Assembly (NCBI RefSeq): GCF_013415885.1
Contig: NZ_CP058910.1
Location: forward strand, 4,340,001-4,404,000
DNA: 64,000 nucleotides
Reading direction: 5' to 3'
Source: Halosimplex rubrum
GTDB taxonomy: Archaea; Halobacteriota; Halobacteria; Halobacteriales; Haloarculaceae
Part shown: positions 27,366 to 38,207 of the stretch, in pieces
Position numbering within the stretch: position 1 is the first letter of the stretch
Layout of the letters: every line of letters starts with the position of its first letter
Translations under genes and position numbers: made by a program
The notes under the pieces: model-generated
Seen by the model: the letters and a program-made list of their open reading frames with translations, nothing else
Databases searched by the model: none
What the model was told of the DNA's origin: nothing

Positions 27366-29279
27366 TCAGGTCCGGCGGTGCCAGACCGCCATCGCGCCTG
27401 ACTCGCGGTTGTCCCAGGCGTAGTACGGGACCAGTTCGAGGTCCGATTCTTCCCGCTCGGTCTCGCCGACCGGGCGATACAGTTCTCCGTCCCAGCCGTC
27501 GAGGGCCGGCACCGTCGCGTCGGCTTCGAGGACGGTCACGCCGTCGAGCGCGTCCGCCTCGCCGGCCGCGCGGACGGTCGCGTCGTCGTCGACGGCGTAC
27601 TGGTGCAGCGGTCGCTCGTTGTCGACCGCCTCGGCGCAGTAGACCAGCGGGCCCCGCTCGACGGCCACCCGGCCGGCGTCGGCCTCGACCGACGGATGGG
27701 CCGCGACCAGTTCGGGCTCCATGCCGAACGTCAGTTCGACCCGCTCGCCGTCCCACTCGCGCTCGACGCGGACGAAGCCGCTCCCGTCGTGGCTCACGTC
27801 CTCGCCGTCGACGGCGACCGTCGCCTCGGTGGCCCACTCGGGGATCCGGAAGTTGACCGCGACGGGACCGTCGGCGTCGACATCGACGGCCACCTCGCCG
27901 TCCCACGGCAGGTCGCTCTCCTGGTCGAGTTCGACGCTCGTCCCGTCGACCGTCGTCGAGAGGCTGCCCCCGACGTACTGGGCGACGTACAGCTCGCCGC
28001 CGGTCGTCGAGTAGCAGTACTGGCCGAGCGAGGCGAACAGCCGGGCGGCGTTGGGCGGACAGCAGGCACAGGTGAACCAGCCGCTGCGGTGGTGGTCGCC
28101 GTCGCTGGCGAGGGGGTTGACGTAGAAGAACGCCTCGCCGTCCATCCCGACGCCGGCGAGGAAGCCGTTGTACAGCGTCCGCTCGATCAGGTCGGCGTAG
28201 GCGGGGTCGGGCTCTAACTCGAACAGCCGCTGGTTCCAGAAGACGCTCCCGACGGCCGCGCAGGTCTCGGCGTAGGCCGATTCGTTGGGAAGGTCGTAGT
28301 CGTCGGTGAACCCCTCGTGTTCGTGGGCGGAGCCGATCCCGCCGGTGACGTACATCCGCTTCTCCGTCATGTTGGTCCACAGGCGGTCCAGCGCCGCGCG
28401 CAGTTCCTCGTCGCCGCGCTCGGCGACCAGGTCGGTGACGCCGGCGTAGAGGTACATCGCCCGCACGGAGTGGCCCTCGACGGCCTCCTGTTCGCGGACG
28501 GGCGCCTGCGCCTGTGCGTACGTGCCGACGTACTCGCCTTCGTCGTCGAGAAAGAGGCTCCCGCCGCCCTCCGCGGGGACGAGCGCCCCGTCGTCCCACG
28601 AGGCGCCGCCGATCTCCTCGGAGTTGTCGAGCTCCCACGCCAGGCGGTCGTCGTGGCCCCGGAGGTCGACGAAGTAGGCGGCCAGGTCGAGATAGCGCTC
28701 CTCGTCGGTGACGCGGTACAGCCGTACGAGCGCGAGTTCGATCCCCTCGTGACCGGGGACGCCGTCGATCTCGTCGCCGAAGATATCGTCGACGTGGTCG
28801 GCGAAGGCGACGGCCACGTCGAGCAGCGACCGCTCGCCGGTGGCCTCGTGGTGGGCGACCGCGGCCTCGATCAGGTGGCCGGCGCAGTACAGCTCGTGCA
28901 TGATGTTGAGGTTCGTCCACCGATTCTCGGGCTCGACGAGCTGGAAGTACGTGTCGAGGTAGCCCGACTCCTCCTGGGCGCGGGCGACCAGATCGATCAC
29001 CTCGTCGACCCGCTCGCGCAGGTCGGGGTCGTCGGCCTTCGCCAGCTCGTAACTCGCCGCCTCGATCCACTTGTAGGCGTCCGTGTCCTGGAACCACATC
29101 CCCTGGAACCCGCCCGACTTCCCGTCGATGGCCCGGCGGAAGTTCTCCAGGGTCCCCGACTCCTCGAGTTGCTCGTACTGGTACTCGACGGTCACGTCGC
29201 GGTTGCGGTCGATCCACGGCGACCAGAACGCGTCGTCGACGGTCACCTCGTCGACGCCGACGGTGTACTGACTGGGCAT
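27366..29279 (-). CDS. GH127 beta-L-arabinofuranosidase
   Basis: A 637-residue cytoplasmic enzyme with no signal peptide. GH127 landmarks known from HypBA1 are all visible: GGFQGMWFQDTDAYKWIEA near the N-terminus, the acid/base-region HEHEGFTDDYDLPN, the zinc pair in AYAETCAAVG (E-x-C), and the FTCACCPPNAARL motif that supplies the nucleophile Cys and another zinc ligand. The family cleaves beta-L-arabinofuranosyl residues using a Cys nucleophile. Normal length, intact motifs. A TATA-like AATAGAATTATT lies about 35 bases upstream. It is convergent with the secreted GH51 gene, and both probably act on the same plant polymer. Confidence 0.88.
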   Translation of the reverse strand: MPSQYTVGVDEVTVDDAFWSPWIDRNRDVTVEYQYEQLEESGTLENFRRAIDGKSGGFQGMWFQDTDAYKWIEAASYELAKADDPDLRERVDEVIDLVARAQEESGYLDTYFQLVEPENRWTNLNIMHELYCAGHLIEAAVAHHEATGERSLLDVAVAFADHVDDIFGDEIDGVPGHEGIELALVRLYRVTDEERYLDLAAYFVDLRGHDDRLAWELDNSEEIGGASWDDGALVPAEGGGSLFLDDEGEYVGTYAQAQAPVREQEAVEGHSVRAMYLYAGVTDLVAERGDEELRAALDRLWTNMTEKRMYVTGGIGSAHEHEGFTDDYDLPNESAYAETCAAVGSVFWNQRLFELEPDPAYADLIERTLYNGFLAGVGMDGEAFFYVNPLASDGDHHRSGWFTCACCPPNAARLFASLGQYCYSTTGGELYVAQYVGGSLSTTVDGTSVELDQESDLPWDGEVAVDVDADGPVAVNFRIPEWATEATVAVDGEDVSHDGSGFVRVEREWDGERVELTFGMEPELVAAHPSVEADAGRVAVERGPLVYCAEAVDNERPLHQYAVDDDATVRAAGEADALDGVTVLEADATVPALDGWDGELYRPVGETEREESDLELVPYYAWDNRESGAMAVWHRRT

Positions 29280-29420
29280 GCGAGTACTCGGGGTTGCGCT
29301 ACCGGGAGAATAATTCTATTGGTCGGGCCGACAGCGATGTCCGCGATCACGACCGGGTCGCGGTCTGCGACCGGTAGTTCACATCGTGAAACGCAGCCCG
29401 CCGAGTCGGCGGCTCGTCGG

Positions 29421-29633
29421 TCACTCCTCGACGATCGAGGCCAGCGGGTCCCACCCGAAGTAGAGTCCGGCCGCGCCGAGCAGCACCATCACGACCTGGG
29501 CGGCCAGCGAGACGACGGTGACGGCGTACCCGCCGGTGCCGGGTTCCTGAAGCGTGAACAGGCCGGCCGTGAGCACCAACAGCGCCAGGCCGATGGCGAG
29601 CAGCGCGCGGAAGGCCCCTTCGCTCGCGTTCAT
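29421..29633 (-). CDS. Small two-helix membrane protein
   Basis: A 70-residue protein (MNASEGAFRALLAIGLALLVLTAGL) with hydrophobic spans at about residues 8-27 and 37-58 and a DPLASIVEE tail. It lies between the GH127 gene and the ABC importer operon on the same strand. Function unknown. Confidence 0.6.
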   Translation of the reverse strand: MNASEGAFRALLAIGLALLVLTAGLFTLQEPGTGGYAVTVVSLAAQVVMVLLGAAGLYFGWDPLASIVEE

Positions 29634-29727
29634 GGACTGTTCGTTGCCGGTTGGACGGTAAAGAACTACTGGACGCGCGCTTCGCGGGAGGCGACCGGCG
29701 AGGCCGAGCCGACTCCCGACGGCCGTG

Positions 29728-30823
<1,096 letters not shown>

Positions 30824-30831
<8 letters not shown>

Positions 30832-31876
30832 CGATGGTCACCTCCTGGAGCGTCAGGGGCACCTCCTCCGGCACGCGGTCGACGTGGTGGCAGGCGGCCG
30901 CGTGGCCGTCGGCGTCGTCGGTCAGCGGCGGGTCCTCGCGGAGGCAGGTGTCGTCGGCCAGCGGACACCGCGGGTGGTACGAACACCCCTCGGGGACGTT
31001 CACCGGGTCCGGCGCCGACCCCTCGATCGGCCGCATCTCCTCGCGGGGCGTGTCGAGGTTCGGCGTCGCGTTCAACAACGCTCTGGTGTAGGGGTGTTTC
31101 GCCCCGGTCAGGATGTCATCGGCCGGACCGACCTCGACGAACTCGAAGGCGTACAGCACCGCGAGCCGGTCGGCGAGGTTCGCGACCAGCGGCAGGTCGT
31201 GCGTGATGAACACGATGGTGAGGTCGCGCTCGTCGGCGATCTCCCGGATGAGTTCGATGATCGACCGCTGCATCAGCAGGTCGAGGGCGGCGGTCGGCTC
31301 GTCCATCACGAGCGCCTCGGGTTCGAGCACGAGCGCCAGCGCGATCAGCGCCCGCTGGCTCATCCCGCCCGACAGCTCGTGGGGGTACGACCCCAGCACC
31401 TGGTCGGCCTCCAGATACAGGTCCGAGAGGAGCTGCCGGGCGCGTTCCATCCCCTCCTCGACGTCGTAGTCGTGGACCGAGAGCGTCTCCCGGAAGTGGT
31501 CCTCGACGCTCATAGTGGGGTTGAACGAGCTCATCGCGCCCTGGAACACCATGGAGATCTGCCGCCAGCGGATGTCCTTGATGTCGACCCCGTCGCGGTC
31601 GAGCAGGTCGATCGGCGGGCCGTCCTCCGGATTGAATCGGATGTCGCCGGTCAGCACGCCCGGGTCGACGACGGCGTCGAGCAGCGCGGAGGCGAACATC
31701 GACTTGCCCGAGCCGCTCTCCCCGACGACGCCGAGGATCTCGCCGCGCTCGATGTCCATGTCCACCTCGTCGAGCACGCGCGATTCCCCGCGGTCCATGT
31801 CGAAGGAGACGGAGATGTCTCGCACTTCGAAGATCGGGTCGCTGACTGCGGCGGTGTGTGTCTGTTGCATCGTCAT
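30824..31876 (-). CDS. ABC importer ATP-binding protein (OppD/DppD type)
   Basis: A 350-residue ATPase from the ATG at 31876 (MTMQQTHTAAVSDPIFEVRD). Further upstream the frame is only a shadow of the permease gene. Walker A GESGSGKSMFASALLDAV, signature LSGGMSQRALIALALVL, Walker B LVMDEPTAALDL, and C-terminal GCSYHPRCPLADDTCL. It overlaps the upstream permease gene by 4 bases (ATGA type) and the downstream ATPase by 8, so all four importer proteins are likely translationally coupled. It pairs with the DppF-type ATPase as the energising heterodimer. Confidence 0.9.
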
Positions 31877-32859
31877 TGTTGGTGGGGTGCGGTGTCGTCT
31901 TCGACGGTCTCGGCGTGGCGCGCCCGGATGCGCGGGTTGAACAGCTTCTCGGTCCCCTGGGCGAACAGGACGAACCCGAAGGAGATGCCGATGATGGCGA
32001 TCATCGGGACGAACAGCCAGTGGACCACCTGCAGCGAGTAGATGGCGCCGCCGTTGTAGGCGCCGTCGAGCATGATCCCCCAGTTCTCGTGGGTGCCGCC
32101 GAGCAGGCCGAGGTAGTACAGCCCGACGGACCCGAAGATCACGTTGCGGGCGGAGTTGACGAAGTTGATCAGGACGTACGGCATGATGTTCGGGATGATG
32201 TCGTCGACGAGGATGCGCCGCGTCGGCGCGCCCATGATGCGCGAGGCCTCCACGTAGGAGTGGTCGCGCAGCGACAGCACCTGCGAACGGATCGACCGGG
32301 CGAGGCCCGCCCACGCGTTGATCGTGATGAGGATCCCGATCACCGCCGGGTTGGTCGGCTCGAACAGCGCGGCCAGCAGGATGATCAGCGGCAGCCCCGG
32401 GATCGTCATCGCGATGTCGGTGAGCGTCGTCAGGACCCGGTCGGTGAGCCCGCCCTTGTAGCCGGAGACGGTGCCGATGACCGTGGCGAGGGCCGTCGAG
32501 AACACCGCCCCGGCGGCGATCATCTGGAGCATCGGCGGCGTCGCGTGGACGGTCGCCGACAGGATACTCTCTCCGATGTCGTTCGTCCCCAGCGGCACCG
32601 ACCAGTCCTGGAACGCGGGGGTCAGCCGCGGCCCCTGGCCCTGGTTGGGCGGGTCGACCAACACGACGCCGACGGAACCCATCAACAGGTAGAACGCGAT
32701 GATGATCGACCCGACCTGGGTGCGCCAGTCGTCCCAGGCGACGCGGATCGGCGTGAGCACGGCCATGTCGAGCCACTCGCGGTAGAGGTCGGTGCGGGTG
32801 GCGCCCTGTCCGCCGGCCGACCCGTCGGACTGGCTGAACGAGGAGTTCTTCTCGGCCAT
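31873..32859 (-). CDS. ABC importer permease (OppC/DppC type)
   Basis: A 328-residue permease with a cytoplasmic N-terminal tail, a first helix at about residues 47-68, and five further helices after residue 125. The binding-protein-dependent transport EAA loop is visible as VEASRIMGAPTRRILVDDIIPN, which docks onto the ATPases. GTNDIGESILSATVHATPP is the periplasm-facing segment typical of OppC homologues. A single base separates its start from the end of the OppB-type gene. Confidence 0.9.
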   Translation of the reverse strand: MAEKNSSFSQSDGSAGGQGATRTDLYREWLDMAVLTPIRVAWDDWRTQVGSIIIAFYLLMGSVGVVLVDPPNQGQGPRLTPAFQDWSVPLGTNDIGESILSATVHATPPMLQMIAAGAVFSTALATVIGTVSGYKGGLTDRVLTTLTDIAMTIPGLPLIILLAALFEPTNPAVIGILITINAWAGLARSIRSQVLSLRDHSYVEASRIMGAPTRRILVDDIIPNIMPYVLINFVNSARNVIFGSVGLYYLGLLGGTHENWGIMLDGAYNGGAIYSLQVVHWLFVPMIAIIGISFGFVLFAQGTEKLFNPRIRARHAETVEDDTAPHQQ

Positions 32860-32860
32860 G

Positions 32861-33871
32861 TCAGTACGCCTCCCGGGAGCCCTGGTCGCTGATGCGCGGG
32901 TCGATCTTGCTGTAGGTCAGGTCGGCGATCAGGATGCAGATCAGCACCGCCAGCGAGATGATGAGGAACGTCCCCATCATCAGCGGGTAGTCACGGGCCT
33001 CGATCGCCTGCAGGAGATACAGTCCGAGCCCCTCGTAGGCGAAGATCTCCTCCAGGATGACCGACCCGCCGAACATGAAGCCGACGGCGATCATGAAGTT
33101 CGTGTACATCGGGAGGACGGCGTTGCGGCCGACGTAGCGGGTCGCGATCCGCTTGCCGGGGACGCCCCGCAGGTGGGCCACGCGGATGTAGTCCTCGCCG
33201 ATCTCCTGGACCGCGTTGCCCCGCATCGTGATGGCGACGCCGCCGAAGCCCGTGGCGACCAGCGACACGATGGGGAGGATCGCGTGGCGGAACACGCTGA
33301 CGATGAACTCGACGTTCAGTCCGGGGTCGAGCCCGGACGCGAACCGCCCGGACTGTGGGAGCATCCCCAGCTGGATCGAGACGACGTACACCAGGAAGAT
33401 CGCGGCGATGTAGTACGGCACCGAGTTCAGGAACATCGAGACGACCGTCGAGCTGCTGTCGAAGCGGGTCCCCTCGAGATAGGCCATGACCGCCCCGAGG
33501 ACGATCCCGATCGCGAAGGTGAGCAGGATCGAGATGGTCAACAGGAATATGGTCCACGGCGCGGCGTCCGCGATGATGTCCGCCACCGGTCTGCTGTACC
33601 AGACCGACGTCCCGAGGTCCCCCTGGAGGACGCTGGTGAGGTAGTTGAAGTACTGGACGTGCAGCGGCGTCGACGGGTCGATGTTCGTGTACGACTCGAC
33701 CAGCGAGTTGATCTCGCTCATGCTGACCTCGCTGGAGCCGCCGGCCTGCATCACCTGTGCCCTGATGAAGTCGGCGGGCCCACCCGGGATCGCCCGCACC
33801 AGCGCGAACGTGATGGTGACGACAGACACGAACGTGACGAACGCCTGTGCCACTCGTTTGACTACGTACAT
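32861..33871 (-). CDS. ABC importer permease (OppB/DppB type)
   Basis: A 336-residue permease opening MYVVKRVAQAFVTFVSVVTITFALVRAIPGGP, the characteristic first helix plus P-G-x-P loop of OppB/DppB. The EAA loop reads YIRVAHLRGVPGKRIATRYVGRNAVLP. Six helices are predicted. It follows the binding-protein gene by 77 bases and precedes the OppC gene by one base. With its partner it forms the membrane channel. Confidence 0.9.
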   Translation of the reverse strand: MYVVKRVAQAFVTFVSVVTITFALVRAIPGGPADFIRAQVMQAGGSSEVSMSEINSLVESYTNIDPSTPLHVQYFNYLTSVLQGDLGTSVWYSRPVADIIADAAPWTIFLLTISILLTFAIGIVLGAVMAYLEGTRFDSSSTVVSMFLNSVPYYIAAIFLVYVVSIQLGMLPQSGRFASGLDPGLNVEFIVSVFRHAILPIVSLVATGFGGVAITMRGNAVQEIGEDYIRVAHLRGVPGKRIATRYVGRNAVLPMYTNFMIAVGFMFGGSVILEEIFAYEGLGLYLLQAIEARDYPLMMGTFLIISLAVLICILIADLTYSKIDPRISDQGSREAY

Positions 33872-33948
33872 CGATTATCGAAAATGGTGGTATGAGATAT
33901 CATAACTGTTTCGCTCGATGCGTCGTGTGGGAACGGGGCGGGGTGGCC

Positions 33949-35805
33949 TCAGGCGGACTTGGCCTGCAGTTCACCCATCCGTGGGAGCCACCAGAGCGGG
34001 AACTTGGCCTGGTAGGCCTGGTCGTCCATCGGCGGGATCTCCCAGTTGTCGGTGCGGAACCAGGCGGCGTCGTTGATCTCGTGGATCTGCAGCATCGGCA
34101 GCGTCTGGTTGGTGATCCACGCGAGCTGGTCGGTCAGCTCCTGGTAGCGGTCGCCGCGGGCGGTCAGCAGCTCCGAGTGGATCTGGGTGACGTCGTGTTC
34201 CTGGAGCTCGCCGTCGGGCTCGCCGACCGGCGGCGCCATCACGCTCGTCGGGTCGATCCCGAGGAAGTTCACGTCGACGTTGTAGTACTGGTCCCAGACG
34301 TAGTAGGGGCTCGAACGCTGGAGCGTCCAGCCGGTGGCGGCGACCTGGTACTCGTTGGCGAGGTAGTGGTCCGACCAGTAGGTCGTCGTCTCGATGGTCT
34401 GCATCTGGGATTCGATGCCCTCGCTGGAGAGGTTGTCGGCGATGGTCTGGTACAGCGGGTGCCAGTCGTTGTGGGTGGGCACCTTGATCGTGAGCTCGAA
34501 GGGGTCGCCGTTGGGCTTGTACCACGTGCCGTCGTCCTTCTGGTAGTCCTGATCGCGGAGCAGCTGCCGACCGCGCTCGGGGTCGCGGTAGCGGTGGAGC
34601 GTGTCGGCCATCTCGTCGGAGACCTTGTTCCGCCAGCGGTCGGTCTGCTCGTTCTGGCCGTTGATGTTGCCCACGAGTCCGCTGGGCGCCTCGACCGGCT
34701 GGCCCCAGCGACCGTAGTTGTTCGCCGCGGCCTCGCGGTCGATGAACTCCGTGACCGCCTGCCGGACGCGGACGTTCTGGAAGTCCTCGTCGTTGTGGTT
34801 GAACGGGAGCGACTGACCCCACAGCGCGGGCAGCGCCGCCGCCTCCATCTGGTCGGGGACGTTCTCGAAGACGGACTGGGGCGGGTTGTAGTTGCGGAAG
34901 GCGTCGACCTCCATCCCGACCAGGACGCTCGCGGTGTCGGTCGACACGCGCTCGAGGTCCCAGTAGTCCCAGTTGATGTTGTCCGCGTCCGGGTGGTGGT
35001 CGTACTTCTCCATCCGGATGCGGCTGCCGGAGATATCCGTGACCTGGAACGGGCCGTTGCCGTGGGGCTCGTCGAAGGCGTCGCCCCGGAGGTCGGTCCG
35101 GACGTCGTCGGTCTCGGACGCGGTCGTCGCGTCCTCCCAGCGCTCGACGTAGCTCTTGTACTTGCGCCAGGGCGTGTCGATCTGGTAGTAGTTCAGGCCG
35201 TCGTCGAACAGCTCCCTGGCGACGGTCCCGTCGAGCGTGAGTTCGATGGACCTGTCGCCGGCGCGGCTGACATCGGACCACAGCTTCCCGAGCGTACCGT
35301 TCGTGACGGTGTCGGTCACGAACTTCGCGTAGAGGTCGTCGGCGTTCACCGGGTCACCGGGGTCACCGTTGTGCCAGGTGAGTCCCTCGCGGACCTGCAG
35401 GGTCGCCGACTCGCCCTCGAAGTCCGTGACTTCCAGCGCGTACGGCTCGATCTCCTCGCTGGCGATGTTGTAGCGCTGGAACCAGTCGACCTGCATGTCG
35501 TGGCTGAACGGCTGGGTCAGGTTGAGCGGGTTGAACTGGTAGTTGGTCGGGTTGACGGTGACCCCTTCGGTCATGGCGTTGTCGGCCGGCTCGAAGTCGC
35601 CGCCGGCGGTCCCGTCGCCGCCGGCGGTCCCGTCGCCGCCGTCGCCGTCGCCGCCGTCGCCGTCGCCACCGTCGCCACCGTCGCCGTTGTTCGAACACCC
35701 CGCAAGTGCGAGGGCACCACCCATCGCACCCGCTCGAAGCAGATGCCGTCGCGACACCCGTCGACGCTTCGCTGCACTTTCCGTTGGCTTGCCATCAGAT
35801 GGCAT
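33949..35805 (-). CDS. ABC importer substrate-binding lipoprotein (family 5)
   Basis: A 618-residue exported binding protein. The N-terminus has a Tat motif with a lipobox: RRRVSRRHLLRAGAMGGALALAGCSNN, with Cys about residue 37 as the lipid-anchored residue. A Gly/Asp-rich linker with short DNA repeats follows, then the SBP_bac_5 body (REGLTWHNGDPGDPVNADDLYAKF, and VRVRQAVTEFIDREAAANNYGRWG). It is the first gene of the importer operon. Haloarchaeal family-5 systems transport peptides or oligosaccharides; the arabinosidase neighbours favour sugar oligomers. Confidence 0.88.
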   Translation of the reverse strand: MPSDGKPTESAAKRRRVSRRHLLRAGAMGGALALAGCSNNGDGGDGGDGDGGDGDGGDGTAGGDGTAGGDFEPADNAMTEGVTVNPTNYQFNPLNLTQPFSHDMQVDWFQRYNIASEEIEPYALEVTDFEGESATLQVREGLTWHNGDPGDPVNADDLYAKFVTDTVTNGTLGKLWSDVSRAGDRSIELTLDGTVARELFDDGLNYYQIDTPWRKYKSYVERWEDATTASETDDVRTDLRGDAFDEPHGNGPFQVTDISGSRIRMEKYDHHPDADNINWDYWDLERVSTDTASVLVGMEVDAFRNYNPPQSVFENVPDQMEAAALPALWGQSLPFNHNDEDFQNVRVRQAVTEFIDREAAANNYGRWGQPVEAPSGLVGNINGQNEQTDRWRNKVSDEMADTLHRYRDPERGRQLLRDQDYQKDDGTWYKPNGDPFELTIKVPTHNDWHPLYQTIADNLSSEGIESQMQTIETTTYWSDHYLANEYQVAATGWTLQRSSPYYVWDQYYNVDVNFLGIDPTSVMAPPVGEPDGELQEHDVTQIHSELLTARGDRYQELTDQLAWITNQTLPMLQIHEINDAAWFRTDNWEIPPMDDQAYQAKFPLWWLPRMGELQAKSA

Positions 35806-35826
35806 GGGCTACCGTTCTGAATTAAT

Positions 35827-35837
35827 GGTATATAAAT
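35827..35837 (-). promoter_or_regulatory. TATA box of the ABC importer operon
   Basis: ATTTATATACC on the minus strand lies 22-32 bases before the binding-protein start at 35805. This places transcription initiation at or next to the start codon (leaderless). Confidence 0.65.
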
Positions 35838-36075
35838 CATGTGGTACAGAGGGGTGCAGGGCACCCTCTCGGCCGCCGATCCGGGTCAACGTGTCGGACT
35901 ACCGTCAAACGTCCGATCGGTCGTCACGAAATGACGTACTGGCGTTTCGAATGGCGTAACTCGCGTTCACCTAGCGAGGAACTCGGTTTCGAAATACCGT
36001 TCGGCCGGACCGGCGGTCGCTCCCGCGCGGTCACCGATCGGATCGTTGATCGACTCGCTCGACGGTGGCGAAACC

Positions 36076-36399
36076 ATGGTTTCGATCAGCGGTCCCGATG
36101 GGGAGATATCCGCGGCGATCGACCCGGCCGGACGGGTGACCGTCGAGCGGTGCGGCGAGCGCGTCATCGACCCCTCACCGTTCGGGCTGGAGACGCCCGA
36201 CAGCCAATTCCCCGAGGCGTTCGACCTAGTCGACACCGAGACGTGGACGGTCGCGTTTCTCGACGGCGACGCGACGGCGACGGTCACCACCGACGCCGAC
36301 GGCGGGGCCGCGCTCACCGAGTACGAGGTGGCGGTCGCACCGGGTGAGACGCTCTCCGTCGACATCGCCGAGAACGGCGGCTTCGTCGTCAGGTTCTGA
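36076..36399 (+). pseudogene. GH97 remnant: N- and C-terminal ends joined
   Basis: A 107-residue frame from the ATG at 36076. Residues ~1-50 (SGPDGEISAAIDPAGRVTVE, then VIDPSPFGLETPDSQFP) look like the start of a GH97 N-terminal domain. Residues ~55-107 (VAFLDGDATATVTTDADGG, then YEVAVAPGETLSVDIAENGG) look like the very end of a GH97 protein, whose C-terminal beta domain closes with a tL-x-ap-GGGF-like strand. The roughly 500 residues expected between them are missing without a frame break. I infer an in-frame internal deletion of a glycosidase gene. It could still be expressed; no function is expected. Confidence 0.5.
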
Positions 36400-36539
36400 C
36401 CGCGGACGGTTCTCGCGACCGGTAGCGACTCCGGACGCTCATCGGAGAGCGACCGCTGTCGGGCGTTCGAGTCCTCCGAGAAGAATGGTCGCCGGGGACG
36501 GCGACCAGGGACAGACACGTCCGGAGGCCGGCGGTGGCC

Positions 36540-38036
36540 TTACTCGACGGCGATACCGGCGACCGTCGCGGGGGCCAGCTCCGCGGTCACGGTGCCGTCG
36601 CCGTCGACGCTCACGTCGAGGTCGTCGGCGGCGAACGCGTCGGCGTTGTCGGCGTCGACTTCCAGGTCGGGCTCCTGACCCTCGAAGAGGACCTGTGCAT
36701 CGACGTCGTCACCCGTCGCGTCCTCGACGGTGAACTCGACGGTGTGGCTCGCGCGGGTGTCGAGGTTCGTCGCGGTGACGTACACCTCGCCGTCGTCGTC
36801 GACCGACGCGGAGGCGCCGACCAGCGGCAGCTCCTCGTCGTCGACCTCGCGGGTCGGCGTCTCGATGGAGGTGGTGACGGCCTCGTTGCCCTTGTGGGGG
36901 GCGTACAGATCGTAGACGCGGTAGGTCGGGCGCGCGAAGGCGTCGTCGCCCTGAGTCTCGATCAGACACTGGAGGACGTTGACCGTCTGGGCGATGTTGG
37001 ACATCGTCATCACGTCGGCGTGGTCGTTGAAGATGTCGAGCACCGCGGCGGCCGACAGGGCGTCGAGGACGGTGCCGGGCTGTTCGAGGCCGCTCCCGCC
37101 CTGGGCCTCGGGGTGCCACGACCCCCACTCGTCGATGATGACGCCGATGTCGCGGGTCGTCGAGAAGGCGTTGATGGCGGAGGCCAGGCGCTCGATGTGG
37201 TGGTCCATCTCCAGCGCCTCGACGAGGAACTGGTCGTAATCGTCCTCGTCGGACTCCGAGACGGTCATCGTCCGGCCGTAGTAGTGGTGCAGGGTCAGGT
37301 GGTCCAGCGGGAACTCGACGCCCCACTTGGGGTCGGAGACCTCCTCCATGAAGCGGTGGTTCCACTCGTGGTTCTCGAACCCGCAGGCGATCAGATCCAG
37401 GTCGTAGTCGAGCATGTGGGCGCTCTGGGTGCCGACGTAGGTGGCGAACCGCCGGTACTCGCGAGCGTACTGCTCGGGGGACATCTGGCCGCCACAGCCC
37501 CAGTTCTCGTTGCCCAGACCCCAGTATTTCACGTCGTAAGGCTCCTCGCGACCGTTCTCGCGACGGCGGTCGGCGAGTTCGGTGTCGCCGTCGTAGTTGA
37601 CGTACTCGACCCAGTTGGCGGCCTCCTGCGGGTCGCCCGAGCCGACGTTGGCGGCGAGGTACGGCTCGGTACCGATGCGCTCGCAGAGTTCGAGGAACTC
37701 GTCGGTGCCGAAGGCGTTGGACTCCTCGGGGATCATCTCGCGACCCTGCCCCCAGAAGAGGTTCCGGCGTCGCGGGCGGTCCTCACGCGGACCGACGCCG
37801 TCCTCCCAGTGGTAGTCGTCGGCGAAACAGCCGCCGGGCCAGCGCAGCACCGGCAGCTCCAGGTCGGCGAGCAGTTCGACGACGCCTTCGCGGAACCCCT
37901 CCTCGTCGACGCTGTCGTCGGTCCAGACCCCGTCGTAGATACAGCGACCGAGGTGTTCGGCGAAGTGCCCGTGGACCTCGGGCTCGATACGGTCGATTCC
38001 GGCTTCTGTGTGTACTGTAACGCGAGCGTCCGTCAT
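36540..38036 (-). CDS. abfA: Intracellular GH51 alpha-L-arabinofuranosidase
   Basis: A 498-residue enzyme of standard GH51 length without signal peptide. Hallmarks: HGHFAEHLGRCIYDGVW, LRWPGGCFADDYHWEDGVGP, the acid/base Glu in YWGLGNENWGCGG, the HHYYGRT loop, and the nucleophile Glu in GVIIDEWGSWH. It hydrolyses terminal alpha-L-arabinofuranosyl groups from imported oligosaccharides, releasing L-arabinose. The flanking importer and xac-type genes make this role coherent. A TATA box lies 25-35 bases upstream, implying its own leaderless transcript. Confidence 0.92.
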   Translation of the reverse strand: MTDARVTVHTEAGIDRIEPEVHGHFAEHLGRCIYDGVWTDDSVDEEGFREGVVELLADLELPVLRWPGGCFADDYHWEDGVGPREDRPRRRNLFWGQGREMIPEESNAFGTDEFLELCERIGTEPYLAANVGSGDPQEAANWVEYVNYDGDTELADRRRENGREEPYDVKYWGLGNENWGCGGQMSPEQYAREYRRFATYVGTQSAHMLDYDLDLIACGFENHEWNHRFMEEVSDPKWGVEFPLDHLTLHHYYGRTMTVSESDEDDYDQFLVEALEMDHHIERLASAINAFSTTRDIGVIIDEWGSWHPEAQGGSGLEQPGTVLDALSAAAVLDIFNDHADVMTMSNIAQTVNVLQCLIETQGDDAFARPTYRVYDLYAPHKGNEAVTTSIETPTREVDDEELPLVGASASVDDDGEVYVTATNLDTRASHTVEFTVEDATGDDVDAQVLFEGQEPDLEVDADNADAFAADDLDVSVDGDGTVTAELAPATVAGIAVE

Positions 38037-38060
38037 GCAGTCGTATGGTATTCGATAGCG

Positions 38061-38071
38061 GTATTATAAAA
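38061..38071 (-). promoter_or_regulatory. TATA box of intracellular GH51 gene
   Basis: Minus-strand TTTTATAATAC is centred about 30 bases before the ATG at 38036, the geometry of a leaderless haloarchaeal promoter. Confidence 0.6.
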
Positions 38072-38207
38072 CGATCGGTCGGTAGGGCCGGCGGGACGGC
38101 CGCGGCGGCCGGCGATGCGTCTCTCCTCGGGCCAAAGCGTCTCTGTCAGGGTCGATGGGCGCTCTCTCGGCCGCCGTGTGTCTCCCGAGTAGCGGGTGAA
38201 ACCGGGC

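Noticed and set aside
35967-36518. 183-codon minus-strand frame opposite the GH97 remnant
   Set aside because: Composition (Ser/Thr/Pro/Arg) is that of an antisense shadow. The plus-strand frame carries the recognisable GH97-like segments.
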